From assembly GCA_963920665.1 (NCBI GenBank), contig OY987265.1, forward strand, positions 12,653,001-12,717,000: 64,000 nt of DNA, given 5' to 3'. The notes below the pieces were generated by a model, which saw nothing but the letters and a program-made list of their open reading frames with translations, was not told the origin of the DNA and did no database searches. Positions 38,181-50,677 of the stretch are shown in pieces (the stretch's first letter is position 1; the number at the start of each line of letters is the position of its first letter). The position numbers and the translations under genes were made by a program. This stretch comes from Straminergon stramineum. Taxonomy: Eukaryota; Streptophyta; Bryopsida; Hypnales; Calliergonaceae.

Positions 38181-38337
38181 TCGGATGTGTTTCGATAGTG
38201 GCAGTTGCCTCAGCTCTGCCGAGGAATGTTCGGGGAATCCTTTGTGGATGGCTTGGGAATGAATACCGGTAACTTAAGTTGATATCCCAGGAAGTCAAGG
38301 TGGACACCCAAAAAATGCGCCACTGATTCTGAAAACC

Positions 38338-38538
38338 GCCATCATCACTCTGGGTACATCTTTAAAATCAAAATCAATATGTACCTGTGGGGAAGACATG
38401 ATTTTAGAACCTCTACCAAAATAAAATTTGACCCTTTACAACTTTTGCCACATTGTATCCAAATGTCACGTTGTTTGGTATGTTGGACCCTCCTTTCACT
38501 TGCCAACAAAAATATATGAAAATTAAAATAGTCTAATA
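38338..38538 (+). repeat. Direct repeat, copy 1 (partner 40560-40755)
   Basis: Shared order of words: CATCATCACTCTGGGTACATC, TTTGACCCTTTA, GTATCCAAATGT, TTTGGTATGTTG and CACTTGCCAACAA. About 78% identical by eye. The class is unknown. Confidence 0.65.
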
Positions 38539-38905
38539 ATAGTAACTAGGCATAGTAGTCAAATAGTGATGTTTTTGGAGGTGTCCACCTTCATTAGTTC
38601 ATGCACATGTAGTGGTGGATCTAACCATGCAAATTGCCAAGACCTTTTCTCTATTCTTTAAATTTTTGCATATGCAATACTATTTCTTCTTAAAACAAAA
38701 ATATATAATAGGTATTGTGCACCTGTAATCCTTGCTTTTGCTATTTAACAAAAACTAAGTGTTTTTTGGTCCAAAAGATGGATGAATGTGGAAATACAAT
38801 GCTCCCCCGAATTTTAAGTGATTGCCATGTTGACACTTTCTCAGAAAGTAAAAATGAAAAAGGGCCAGTCCAATGTAAGTTGCCTTGTGGGAGAAATTTG
38901 ATGTA

Positions 38906-39060
38906 AGGTAACTCAGCCTATGACACACCAAATGGGAGCCAGCCCATCACAGGCAAAAATATTTTAGAGGTGTACATTTCAGAACTAGAATGTACACCAC
39001 TACTGTAATTTTGCGTGTGATGGCTGGCTCCCATTTGGACTGTCATAGGCTGAGTTACCT
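38906..39060. mobile_element. Palindromic MITE with TA target duplication
   Basis: 155 bp flanked by TA on both sides. The first about 45 bp (AGGTAACTCAGCCTATGACA, then CCAAATGGGAGCCAGCC) are inverted at the right end with only a few mismatches. The centre includes GGTGTACATTTC and AGAATGTACACC, itself an inverted pair. TA duplications fit the Tc1/mariner group of MITEs. A truncated sister is at 57919. Confidence 0.85.
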
Positions 39061-39109
39061 TAACGTATTGATGGAGGTGGCGATTGCCGCGTCTTCAGTG
39101 CCGTGATTG

Positions 39110-39290
39110 CCGTCTCTCCAGTGCGGCAACTGTGGCACTCAAAGCGAACAAGTCTGTACTGGAAATGTCTGAAATAGTGTGGACCACACGTAAGTTTCTT
39201 CATCTCCAATTTCATGAAACTGGGTGAAATGTGACAGGTGACGCCGAATGAGACAGGTGGCACTTTAGTAATCATTTCAGTAATTTGTGA
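39110..39290. repeat. Duplicated segment, copy B
   Basis: Partner of 37980-38180, on the far side of the MITE. A minus-strand frame here is short and not shared with copy A. Confidence 0.5.
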
Positions 39291-41688
39291 TGAGCCATCA
39301 CATCATCACATCAATTTTTGATAAATTAAATATAAACAAAACCCACAAGATACCCTACGTGAAGGTCAGATTTGGCATAAATTAAGTTATTTTCATCCAC
39401 AAGTGCCACATGTCACCTTGGTATGGTGTGAGGTGACGTAGACCCCTGAGAATCTCATTTTGAAATTCAATTTTGGCACTTGAGTGTCGAATCAAACCTT
39501 TAAGTACTGTATGTATTGAAGATATATTGCATACATTAACCCCTGATGCCCTGAGCATTCTTTGGTGGTTTTCCCTCTTTTTTGAGCTATCCATTCTCAA
39601 ATTTTGAGTTCTCTTAAAAATAGAAAGAATTTCTAGAAAAGAAAATTGTGTTATGAAGTTTTATAATGGCTATAGTTTCATCAAATTCCAAGTTAAACTC
39701 CACCTTCTAGAATTTTTCAAAGTTATGGTAGAACTGCCCATTACCAGCTAGAGCCCACGGTCAATACATAGGTAATGGGAAATTCAACAAAGAGATGACT
39801 AGTAGGTAACCATTAAGTTTTCAATTTCCCACCATCTTGTAGCCATCACTCTAATGACACATCTGCTTTGTTTTGAGAGCCCAATTAGTCTTTAGATGAG
39901 CAATGATGGAAGAACCTATGTATTGGGGATGGGAGCAGGCCAACTTTTGGCTTCTAAAATTCGTAACAATTTTAATTTAAGGAAAAAAATTACGAAACTT
40001 TAGCAACGCTCATGATTTCCATTTGTCCACAGGGCTATAAAAATAAATTGCCTTCTACAATTCCAAATCATGCACAAATTCCTTAAGTGGTTGATCATGG
40101 GCGGTTCTACTATAAGTGGTGTAGTGTAGTTTAGAGCTCATTTGGAGGGGTTAGGTTTGGGCATGGACTAAAAAGTCAACCAACCAATGTGATTCTTGCC
40201 CACCTCAAAACTATCAAATCTAAGGAGTTCATGGAGAAGGCAAGTGTCACATTCTTTTTTTTCTTACAATTACTACTCTCATTTCAAAAACACCATGCAT
40301 TGCGAGCTCTACTATGAATTGAAAAGTGCTTGGAATGTTGTGAAATTTTACATATTTAATCTCAACTCTCTTATCTTTCAATGAGCTTAAACAAGGCATC
40401 ATTTCAAAGTATTCTCACAAACATATGCTCCTTCAAAGTGTGTTGCCTTGTATTTCCATTGACCCAAATAAAACTTCAAACTTCAATATCTCGTGAACCG
40501 TGTGGTCAAATAAACTGAAATTTGTTGAAGTCCCCTTGAATGCACCATTGATCCAAAACCATCATCATCACTCTAGGTACATCTCCAAAATCAATATGCA
40601 TCTATGTGGAAAAAATGATTCTAGAATCTCTACCTAAAAACACTTTGACCCTTTATAATTTTTGCATAGTGTATCCAAATGTGGTGTTCTTTGGTATGTT
40701 GAATCCTCCTTTTCACTTGCCAACAAGAAAATATGAAAATTTGAACAATCTAAAGGTATGTCTACACTTGAATTTATCTTTTGGCCTTTGAATTATTTAT
40801 AACGAAGATTATATAAGAATTCATCCATGTACACTTATGTTCTTTTGTAACTATCAAGCCTAGTTGGCATCCAGTATAATAGTAATGGCATAGAGATAAG
40901 AATGCATCATTTTGAAGAGATTTGGCAAGAATACCAATCAACAGTGTAAAATTGCATTAGTAAAATCCATCAACAACATAGATTTGCATATTATAACAAC
41001 AATTTTATATGTATGACCATTGAAGGTGTAGTTAACTAACAGCATGTAATAGTCTTGTGTAGAAGCAATTCTATTGTTGCTTGGCAATCTACACCTATCA
41101 TGAGCTTGTATTTACTCTCTCAATGCACGTGGATGAGGAATCAATCGCAACTATTTCTTTGCTTGAGAATGGCTTGAGGTCTTCCTTATAAAAGTCAATA
41201 CTACTATGAAGAAGGAATTTATATTGTATTCATTGAAAATATACACGAACAACCTCAAATTTTTTTCCATAAAGTAACATTTTTTCCATCCGACAATCTT
41301 AGGTGAAGTCATCCAAACAAGCACTTAATGTTTGGCAACAATGTTATAGGGTTAACCCCTAAAAAACCAAGTAGTTGTTGAATGACCAATTGTGGATAGG
41401 TTTGTACAAAGTCTATTTTGAACAAACCTTATTGGAATTTTGATAGAAGGTGTGAACATGCACCGTCTTGTCAAGAATGTATTTTTTTTTGAGAAGGGGT
41501 GTCCAAATCAAAAGTTATGCTATCCAAAGTTTTTTAGGCAAGGCAAACAACTTCAAGCACCAATGTGCCAAATTTCTTCTTTACCTCTGAAAGTTCATTG
41601 GTATGTAACTAACATAATATAGCATGCATCTATCAAAAAAATTCCATGGGGAAGGCAAAAATCTCATTCTAAGAGGAATTAACCCTCA
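39291..41688. other. Repeat-rich spacer
   Basis: No gene. Contains lone TTAA left ends at 39536 (CCCCTGATGCCCTGAGC) and 41352 (CCCCTAAAAAACCAAG), and the direct repeat copy at 40560-40755. Confidence 0.5.
40560..40755 (+). repeat. Direct repeat, copy 2 (partner 38338-38538)
   Basis: Same orientation as copy 1, about 2.2 kb away. Nothing between them codes for a retroelement protein, so an LTR reading is not supported. Confidence 0.65.
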
Positions 41689-42160
41689 AGGACTTAGGTG
41701 AATTTTGAGCAAAGATTGTAAAAAATTGCCACTTTTTAGGGGAGTGAAAAAAATATTTAAAAAAAATATGTTTTAAAAATTCAACCATATAAGTTTGAAA
41801 AAGTTTTTTTAAACCTTGCCCAACAAGGTCAACAAAATTTAACTCCTCCTAGAGTGAGATTTTTGCACTATGTGTGGTTGTTATTTTCTAGCAAATGCAT
41901 CCTATATCATGTTCATTACATACTTGCCAAATTTTGGAAGTTGAGGAAGAGTTTTGCACATACTACTTGGGTTGCCCAAAAATTCAAAGTAGCACAAATT
42001 TTGATCCAAAGATCTTATTAAAAAATATTATATTCCTACCAATTAAGTAGGTACATGCTTATAGCTTGTGTCAAAATTTCATGAACATCCAACCAAAATT
42101 GACTTTGAGCTCAACTTCCTGAGATTTATTGCAAAATTTGAACTGACCTTTAGGAGTTAA
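41689..42160. mobile_element. TTAA-flanked inverted-repeat element
   Basis: TTAA-CCCTCAAGGACTTAGG at the left, GACCTTTAGGAG-TTAA at the right, 472 bp. The last 100 bp match the right part of the element ending at 50677 (AAATTTCATGAACAT, then CCAAAA). Confidence 0.6.
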
Positions 42161-42669
42161 AGTTTGGGTTAGAGTGGAAAAAATCTTTTCCTTCTAACTT
42201 CAAATGTTGTAATTTTTCAATCCACGTGGTCAAAGTTCTTGAAATTTGCCACTCATTCCCATAATAGTCTTCAATAAGTTTGTATGTATGATTGAATATC
42301 AAAAATATATATACTTTTCATTTATCTCTAAAAAGTGGTAGTTTTTAACAATTTAAAAAGTTTAATGTCAAACTAAATTGGATGTGTTCCAATAGTACTT
42401 GCCTTTCAATGTTGACTAACTCTACTGGATTCTAGTAGGTTTAGGATTTGTATTCCATCAATTCATTAGTTGTGGATGATTAGTAAATAAAAAATTGAAA
42501 TCCTAGGAACCTAAGTGTTTTTTGTGCATAATCAATGCCTTTTCTGAATTCTTTAAAGTTTTGGAATCAATATTATTATCTTCACAAAGAAGGAGCTATT
42601 GGGTAATGTCCACCTCTAATCATTTCTTTTTGCAATTTAGCCAAAACTAACTAGAATTTGGATGAAGAA

Positions 42670-43254
42670 TTAACCCCTAAAGTTCCATGTGTCAAGAATC
42701 ACAAATAATCACAAAGCTATCAAAAATGATTTCTTTCTAAAAAAGACTTTTAATCAAAAAGTAATTAATTTCTTAGAATTGGTAACCATAGGATGTTATT
42801 CTTAACTAGTACTAGAGTCATATACTAAAAAATGAGGATATGTAGACAATGTATGTGTAAGGATGAAGCTTAGAGTGAAGCAAAACTATTTTTTCAAGAT
42901 TGCTTGAAAATATAATAATTTAGCTTTGTAGGTCTTTTGAGACCTACACCTCAAAATTCCTATTCAAGGAAGTTTTAGGTATTTCAAATTTGAGAAGGGC
43001 CTCAAGTTAGGAAGAAAAATGCAAATTTTCAAAACAAAAATGATGTTGCCTTCTTCCTACTTGACTATTGCAGTGCAAAACAAAACATGATTTTTTTTTT
43101 CACCCATTGGATTTTTGTAAAAATTAGATTCCCTTGAAATTTGTTTGTTTCCCTAATCCAACCAAAAAAATGACGAAGGAAAAATCTAATACTTCATTTT
43201 AGATGCTCAAATTTTTCAAAAACCTTCTTGGCTTGCAAGGAGCTTAAAGGTTAA
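42670..43254. mobile_element. TTAA-flanked inverted-repeat element
   Basis: TTAA-CCCCTAAAGTTCC at the left and GGAGCTTAAAGG-TTAA at the right, 585 bp, AT-rich and non-coding. Confidence 0.6.
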
Positions 43255-43569
43255 TGTGTGTTTTCACAAGTAGAAGAAAAATTCGTTGAACCTAAAGTAA
43301 AGGAAATTTGATTCCAAAATGAAGAGATATCAAAGATGTTCTTTAATTTCAACTTAACAATTTATCTTGTATTTTTCCTTCGACCTCCTTTAAGTAAGAA
43401 TAATTGTAATCCATGGAGTAAATTCTACCATTCTACATTCTAATTGATTCTATTATTTTAACAATTCGAACATTGAAGGTAAAGAATAAATGATATGGAG
43501 GTCAAAAGTTGATGGTGAGTTCTACAACTTTGAAGGTTGCTTGAAAAAGAAAGTGGAGTATGTCCCATC

Positions 43570-43815
43570 AACAATGCTAATGCCTTAGCACAAAGACATG
43601 AGCCTATAAGCTTTGAACCCAACAATAGGTATTTACCTACAACTATTTGAATGTGTTTAGAACATTTGTACCTATAAGCTAGGTACACTACAATATAGAA
43701 AGAATTTATAACAAAGGTATCTATAATATAAACACCTATAACTATAGAAGGTGTTTATAATGTAGACTCCTAGATTCATGGGCTGATAGATTCTATGCTC
43801 ACATGTTAGTACTCC
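43570..43815. mobile_element. Short relative of the foldback/minisatellite element
   Basis: Contains AGAAGGTGTTTATAA, AACAAAGGTATCTATAATATA and a right arm TCTATGCTCACATGTTAG that match 16314-16860. The left arm is decayed. Confidence 0.55.
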
Positions 43816-44724
43816 CCTATTCTCCATTAGTTTAGTTGTAATATTAAAAATTCAATTGAACATTCAATTTCAAAGGCCTCCTAAGGCATTAGAGACCCTA
43901 TCTACATTCACAAGAATGTGGAACCTTTTTTTGTTTCTTAGTTTCCCATTCAAGGTCATATTTTCTCCTACTTTTTGTGAAAAACTCAAAACCATGAAAA
44001 AATAATTATTTGCAAATGGTATAAATTTTAGACTCTTCTTGAACAAAGGAGGTTAAAATTTACAATCCACCATAAAATCCTAAGATGAATACATACTCCC
44101 CTAAGGTCAATCCACCTCTTACTAACACTTTAAACAATTCCACATACTTTGGTTGGTGAATGAACACTTTAATCTATTTCTAACACATTAATACTTGAAA
44201 ATCATAAATTCTCTCCCAAAACTTGTAAGTTTTAAAATTTTTATGAATACATTGAGAAGTTTTTGAATTCAACATCATAATGTTATGTAGTTTTGTAGTC
44301 ACTTACCTATGCCTTCAAGGCTAGATATGGAACCCAAAATGAACAAGCCCTTAATTATTGCCAACCCAAAATACATTTGGTATGGTTTGAATTACTTGTA
44401 TCTACATAATTTCAAGATTGGTTTAGGGAGCCAGGTCGGGAATGGGTGCTTGTTCCATTAATCACCAAACCTCAACTTACAAGTTCCAGAACAATTGAAC
44501 GGAAGTGCAACAGCGTACATCCACGGGAATGGATGAAATACATCCTCCAGTTTCATCCGGAATTTGTCCTCCTCTCCCGTTTCGCTCCAAACTTCCCGCC
44601 TTTCACCTCGATCATCTTGCGTCAATGTTACGAGAAGAATTGAACCATTTTTTTTCAATTCCGGAGAATTTTTTTGTTGCAATTCTTTCTCTTGAACCTT
44701 GCGAGACTCACTCAACTGGAAAAG
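43816..44724. other. Spacer and 5' flank of RFC3
   Basis: AT-rich until about 44420, then GC-richer to the RFC3 start. The second part is probably promoter and 5' UTR. Confidence 0.4.
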
Positions 44725-47700
44725 ATGTTGTGGGTGGACAAGTACCGCCCTCGGACCTTGGACAAGGTTATGGTGCACAAGGAGGAAGCGACGCGCCTGA
44801 AGAATTTGGTGGGTGTTCGCTTTGCGAGTTTGTTTCGGAAGAGATTCGATTCTCGATGTGAGTTCGTGCAATTTGTTAATGGGTAATTGGGTGACGTGTT
44901 TGGGGGTTCAGATAGCGCAGGGCGATTGTCCACATCTTCTATTCTATGGTCCCTCGGGGGCTGGCAAGAAGACGCTCATCATGGCATTGCTCCGGGAAAT
45001 GTTTGGACCGAGCGCTGAGAAGGTGCGAATTTGGGGAAACGATTTATTTTCACATTGCGCTGGAATAATATTTGGGATTGATCAGGGTTTAGGGTTTTGC
45101 GATGGTTTGTAGTAATGTAGCTCTCTTTATAGGAGATGTCTTTTTCTAAGAACGTGATTGTAATCGCAGGTGAAAGTGGAGAACAAGCCCTGGAAAGTTG
45201 AGGTACGTAATTGACGATACCTGCGTGGTTCATGTTGTGAGTTTTTTTATTAGATTACTGTGGTTTTGGAAATGCAGCTCCACTCGTTGTCGGATTTCCT
45301 AAAGGATCAAGTAGCCTCATGGTTTTCTGAGCACTTTTTTAGTAGTTCTTATGGGCGTCATTTCAGTCCGATTCTTTTTGTTTTTTGATCAACACATACT
45401 ATGTTCCTTACTGATTCTGTGGATACAAAATTTGGCCATGAATGAATATGATCATAACACAATAGGATCATCAATATTTTTATTTTATACCGATGAGTGT
45501 GAAGCGTTTTCCGTATCCGACTGCAGGCTGGAACGCGGAAGATCGACGTAGAGCTGACGACTGTTTCAAGTAACCATCATGTGGAGCTCAATCCAAGTGA
45601 TGCAGGGTTTCAGGACCGATATGTGGTACAAGAGATCATTAAAGAGATGGCTAAGAACCGCCCTCTCGATGTAGCAGGCAACAAAGGCTTCAAAGGTACA
45701 ATTCAATCCACCGGTACTTCGCTATTCATGGCTTTCGTTGGATCTGTTTCTTGCATGTCTACTTGTAGTGCTAGGTACCGGAAGAATCACTTTCTATCTA
45801 GAAACGATATTAGGTGGGAGGTGCTTATGTGCACCTTCAAGTATGTGTTGGTCCCAACATTTTTGGTGGATAGGCAAATTGGGGTAGTTTGCAACGTAGT
45901 TTGGTTATTCAAATTTGGAGGCCAAATGAAAATATGACGAATGTCTGAAGTTGGAATGTTGGAATGTCTAAACGTGTCCTCACCCTAAAATATACAGCAA
46001 TTGTGCATGGAATAATCGACTATCACATAGTTGTGATCGATTTGCGTAGGGGTTTGCTTTTATAGCAAGGATACTTTTCAAGAATTGTTGCCTTATTGTA
46101 AAACTCTGCAAATATTAATGAGGATACTTTTAGAGCACCTATGCATTCCAAATTTGAAATGTGTAACAGCTCTATATTGAAAAATTCAATATCTCTCCTC
46201 GTCCATTTAACGCTTAGGGGTCACTTTCAGATACGGGATAATTGTTATTTGTTAATTATCCAATTTTATTTTAGTGCTCTGCAAATAGATCATTGTATCA
46301 GTGACGACAAAAACTTGGATTTCGGGAAAATGATCAATTTCTCATCTTTCTACTTGTTTTTAAATAGAGTACATACCGGTTCAGCTTTTCATACATTTCA
46401 CCGCAAGTAAGGGATACTCTCGGTCACTTGGGATTAATAGAATTGGGGCTTTTGTGCGTCAGTGTTGGTTCTGAACGAGGTGGACAAACTCTCAAAGGAG
46501 GCACAACATTCACTGCGTCGGACGATGGAGAAGTACAGTGCTGCATGCCGACTGATTTTATGTTGCAATAGCGCGTCGAAGGTCATTGAGGCTGTGCGGT
46601 CACGGTGTCTCAACGTGCGGATAAACGCTCCCTCAAGAGATGATGTGAGCACGATCTGCATGTTATTTCTCTGATTTCAGCAATCAGATGTTGTGATTTT
46701 GTTGCTTTTTTATTCTCTTATAGTCAAGAAATCCTGATTGTTATGTGGGAATAACTGTTTTGAGGCAATTGCCAGATTGTTGATGTACTCATGTTTGTAG
46801 CGAAAAAGGAGAATTTGATACTTCCACCTGAACTGGGAGGTCGCATAGCTTACCACTCCAATCGAAATCTAAGGCGATCTATTTTGTGCTTAGAAGCCTG
46901 CAAAGCCAAGCAGTAAGCATCTTATCTGAGTCTGTTTTTACAAGTCATTTGTAGCCCTCTTTGTTGTTTGTCTATTATGTGCATTGATCTTTGTGATTTA
47001 AAGCATGTTTCGTGAGGCAGTGCATTGGATGGATATTTTATTGTTGTGTAGCAATTCCATGCGGTCTGGAGAAGTCCCATAGTGATTTGGTCCCAAGACT
47101 CGTAGTTTCCTATTTCACAACACCTGGAGAACTTTAGAATTGCACGACAATAAATGCCATGTTCTTCGTGGCAAAAGTACCTTGTTGGCACAGAATTTGA
47201 ACTTAATACATGCAATACATCGAATTTGACCAACTATTTGAGACTTTGTGACACATGGATGGCCAACTATTGAAGAACTAAATGGAACTCAGTGACCAAA
47301 TCTGTAAAGTTTATTTCTTATGGACCCCTGTTGGATTGCTCTACAGGTATCCATTCACAGCAGATCAAGAGGTGCAAACAACCGACTGGGAACAGTTCAT
47401 TGTAGGACTTGCAAATGATATTATCTCTGAACAAAGTCCCAAAAAGTATGTAACAAATTGGTGCTTATTACTTTCGTTTGTATTGTTTGCACCGAACTTT
47501 AGTTCTATGTTTCTGTCGCCGTCCTTTGCACTCTCGCCTTTAGTGGAAGACTTAGCAGTTGCTTCTAAAGAGAGAAGTGTTGTGGCTCACGATACTTTTT
47601 GAAGGAACTTTCAAGGGGCTGTTTGGAATACGGTATCTGTCTGACCATTACATTATGTACTTAGTTTCCTAATCAGCAATTAAGAGAACTTGGTCATGTA

Positions 47701-48345
47701 GGCTGTTTCAGGTGAGGGAGAAACTTTACGAGCTACTTGTGAACTGCATTCCTCCTGAAGTTATTCTCAAGGTTAGTTGTTGTACCTGTTGTAATTCCAT
47801 CTCTTGTAATTTTCTTTGCAATTGAACAGGTAGAGATTATACTTTTATCACTGACATAACACTTTTTGCCTCATTGCTGCGTGCAGAGATTGTTGGATGA
47901 GTTGATGAAGAAGCTGGATTCAGAGCTGAAACATGAAGTCTGCCACTGGGCTGCCTTTTACGTAAGCTAGTATTCTTCTCCTTTCCAAGTCTCTCTCAAC
48001 TGCCTTATTGGAACTCTCCCAATTGCGATCTCCATCTTTACAAAATTAACTGTCGTTGTGTTTACAACTGTTTAGATTCCTTATCCTTGGCATTACGAAT
48101 GTTTTGTACGTGCAGGAGCATCGGATGCAGCAGGGTCAGAAGGCAATTTTCCACTTGGAAGGTGATCTTCCTTGACCTTGATGAGACTTTGCTTACCTTC
48201 TGTTCAGTCGTATATTCTCTAATCAGGTGTAGTCCTTGCCCCTCTTCCGGTCTGTTAACGATTTTCCCATGTTTGCTTGTGTGCAGCCTTCGTTGCTAAA
48301 TTCATGAGTATTTACAAGAAGTTCCTCATCAACACCTTTGGATGA
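44725..48345 (+). CDS. RFC3: Replication factor C subunit 3 (clamp loader)
   Basis: A small subunit of the RFC clamp loader that opens and loads PCNA at primer ends in the nucleus. Eleven exons: 44725-44808, 44912-45022, 45170-45202, 45527-45695, 46463-46644, 46776-46912, 47347-47445, 47702-47771, 47887-47961, 48116-48161, 48287-48345. The product is 354 residues, the usual plant RFC3 length. The start MLWVDKYRPRTLDKV is the family start. Walker A is GPSGAGKKT (41-49). Walker B is LVLNEVDKL (134-142), with the Asn-Glu-Val-Asp form typical of this subunit. The SRC motif is at 179-181. QSPKKLFQVREKLYELLVN and the C-terminal FMSIYKKFLINTFG complete the collar domain. All phases close; nothing is broken. 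Confidence 0.97.
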
Positions 48346-49736
48346 TGAGAGAGTTTTATGAAATCTTGAAACGCCCGCTTCGCTAATATGTGTTGATGGT
48401 AAATCATGCGCTTGTAGACTATCTATATTGCAACGGTGATGAATTTGGCATTCGATGACAGCGAGAGCATGTGGCAGTACAGTGAGCAAATGAATTGCTG
48501 GAGAGATTATCTAATTCGCATTTATAGTTACAGTTGATGGTCTATATCTCGGGTATCATATGATTTCAATGTTGGTTCTATGCTTGTGAATCAGCTGAAT
48601 ATAAATTCCTGCAAAACATAAAGAATGTAGATTTTGTTACTCGAGAGCTTCCGTTGCCGGGAATAGAGCCGGGTCCGCCCAGGGCTCGAAGGAGAAGCGC
48701 CAAAGGACTCATACTTACCAACACCCAGAACAAGGAGAGCCGAGTGTCCTGACTCCTGACCGTCTGGACTACAACAAGATGGACTATCGCTGTGATTAGC
48801 AACTCCTTCCACATTTCGGGTGACGTGGACGGAATGGGAGGCCTAATCAGCTACCAGATGGACGAGAGGTTGGTATGAATTTGTGTAAGCGAATTTCCTT
48901 TGTTCAGACATTTTCTGTTCTCTAATTCTCACTGTGGGAGACTACGTTGGAGTTACCGGGGCTTTTCGGCGTCTCTCACTTGAGTCAATGACATTCCCTC
49001 TTAATGCCCAAAGGATTGTACTGGTACTGTACCGGCACGGTCCATGAATTTGAAGAATCGTATGTGTTAATTTTTTTCCCTTTTTTTGTTAGTCTAAAAG
49101 AAATATAAGAGATTCAGGCGGTCATGCTTGTCGCTGGGATGCTCCAAGATTGTGGCAATAGCTACCGATTCTGGCAAACTTTGTTGAATATTTTTTAAAA
49201 TTTTGTGATGGTAACATATAATTTCTGGTGATTCACAACAAATTTTCATTTGAAGTCTAGGGAAATGATTGCTTTTATGGCTTGTAGTGTATATTTCAAG
49301 TTGCAAATTGGCAAGGCAATGGCATGTGTCCATTACACTACCTTAGTACATTTAACATGAAAAGTAGTACAGATATCAGCTAGTGAAAGCTAATGCAATA
49401 CATATGGAGTGTATTTGTGGTATATAAAGCATATGAGCATGTGCTTACACTTAGGGACGATTGAAAGATTGTTTCACTAATTGAAGAAGCATTTTGTAAC
49501 TATGCAATAAAGATGCCAACATCTTAAAGAAAATTTTATATATTGACATTGATCATATTGCTTTATTTGTCTTCTATTTGTGTAGTGAGTTCAACATTTT
49601 AGTGGACTTCAATGAAAATTTGTTGTGAATCACTAAAAAAAACTTGTTCTTCATCACTCTTTGCCTCTTACTTCAAATATGTTTTTTGGGAGGTTTATAA
49701 GTTGCATTTCAAGTCGATAAGTTCGACTACCTAGTG
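48346..49736. other. 3' flank of RFC3 and spacer
   Basis: Holds the RFC3 3' UTR region and, at 48650-48779 on the minus strand, a tRNA-Glu-like relic. The rest is AT-rich and shows no gene. Confidence 0.45.
48650..48779 (-). pseudogene. tRNA-Glu(CTC)-like relic with internal insertion
   Basis: Read on the minus strand it has GTTGTAGTCCAG (A-box region), GGACACTCGGCTCTC (anticodon arm with CTC) and ATTCCCGGCAACGGA (end of T arm and acceptor). This is the familiar order of plant tRNA-Glu. The span is 130 bp against about 72 for a tRNA. About 58 bp are extra, mainly after the anticodon plus a 4-bp gain in the D arm. The T loop reads CTCTATT, not TTCRANN, and the 5' acceptor strand pairs poorly. 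It is probably a pseudogene or tRNA-derived repeat; an intron is less likely. Confidence 0.55.
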
Positions 49737-50677
49737 AACTCTTAAAGGACCGAGGGGGTTCTCAGGGAGACATTGTCAAATACTGTGGTTTTTTGGTATG
49801 TTATTCAAAAATGAAAATTGAATTTTTTTTTCAGACTTCAACTGTACAAAACTCAAGTAAAATAACTTATTGAATGGAAAAAATTTCAGCCCATTTGATT
49901 GCACAGATTGAAAGACTATAATGTTTGAAGTGAAAAAAAAACAATTTTCATTCATGTGAGACAGGGTCAGCAGACTTTGGGTCCTTCTAGAGTAAAGTTT
50001 TTGTTCTACACAAAAATGAGGATTTTGACCATTCATAAGTATATGATGTTAGGTTCAATCATGAAAAATTTTAGAAGCAAATATGGAGTCTAGCTTACCC
50101 TAAATCACCTTGCAAATGCAAAGATAGTATGTGACTTGGCAATACACTAGTTGTTTTCTTGCACAATGATGAAATTTTTTATTTGAAATCTGAATGGTAA
50201 AAAGTTAGAGATATACATTCGGAATATGTGGAAAAAATTTCAAGAATTTTAAGTTCACAAGTTGCAAGATAATAGGACTTGAAGGTAGAAGAAAAGGTTT
50301 TTTCTTGAAACCACCCAAAAATAGCTAACAAAGTTTGACTCCTCTTAGAGCTTGATTTGAAAACTAAAATTTTTTTGTTTTTGAAAAATTGTATGCCATA
50401 TTTTATTAGTTATATACATTCCAAATTTCAAAAGTTGATGAATTTTTCACAAAAGATTCTCAAAAGATTCTTAAATTACCCAAGCCCCCAAAGTTCAAAG
50501 CAACATAAATTTTGATCTAGGTAACCAATTGGAATAAAATTTAGTTTTTCAACAAGGAGGTACATGTTTGCATATTGTGTCCAAATTTCATGAACATGAA
50601 ACCAAAAATAACCTCGTAGGAACTTACCCAAGATTTCTTGCGTACATTGAACAGACACTTGGTCCTTTAGTGGTTAA
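49737..50677. mobile_element. Degraded TTAA-family element
   Basis: The right end CTTGGTCCTTTAGTGG-TTAA is clear. The left end GAACTCTTAAAGGACCGAG is its decayed inverse. 941 bp, non-coding. Confidence 0.55.

Noticed and set aside
38338..40755. Reading the 200-bp direct repeats as the two LTRs of a retrotransposon
   Set aside because: No gag, protease, reverse transcriptase or integrase remnants between them, and no clear TG..CA ends or primer-binding site.
44458..44871. 137-codon minus-strand frame over the RFC3 start
   Set aside because: It runs antisense across the 5' flank and exon 1 of a well-supported gene; a shadow frame.
46463..46644. Walker B of RFC3 reading NEVD rather than DExD as a sign of inactivation
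   Set aside because: This form is normal for the RFC3 subunit, so it is not an anomaly.
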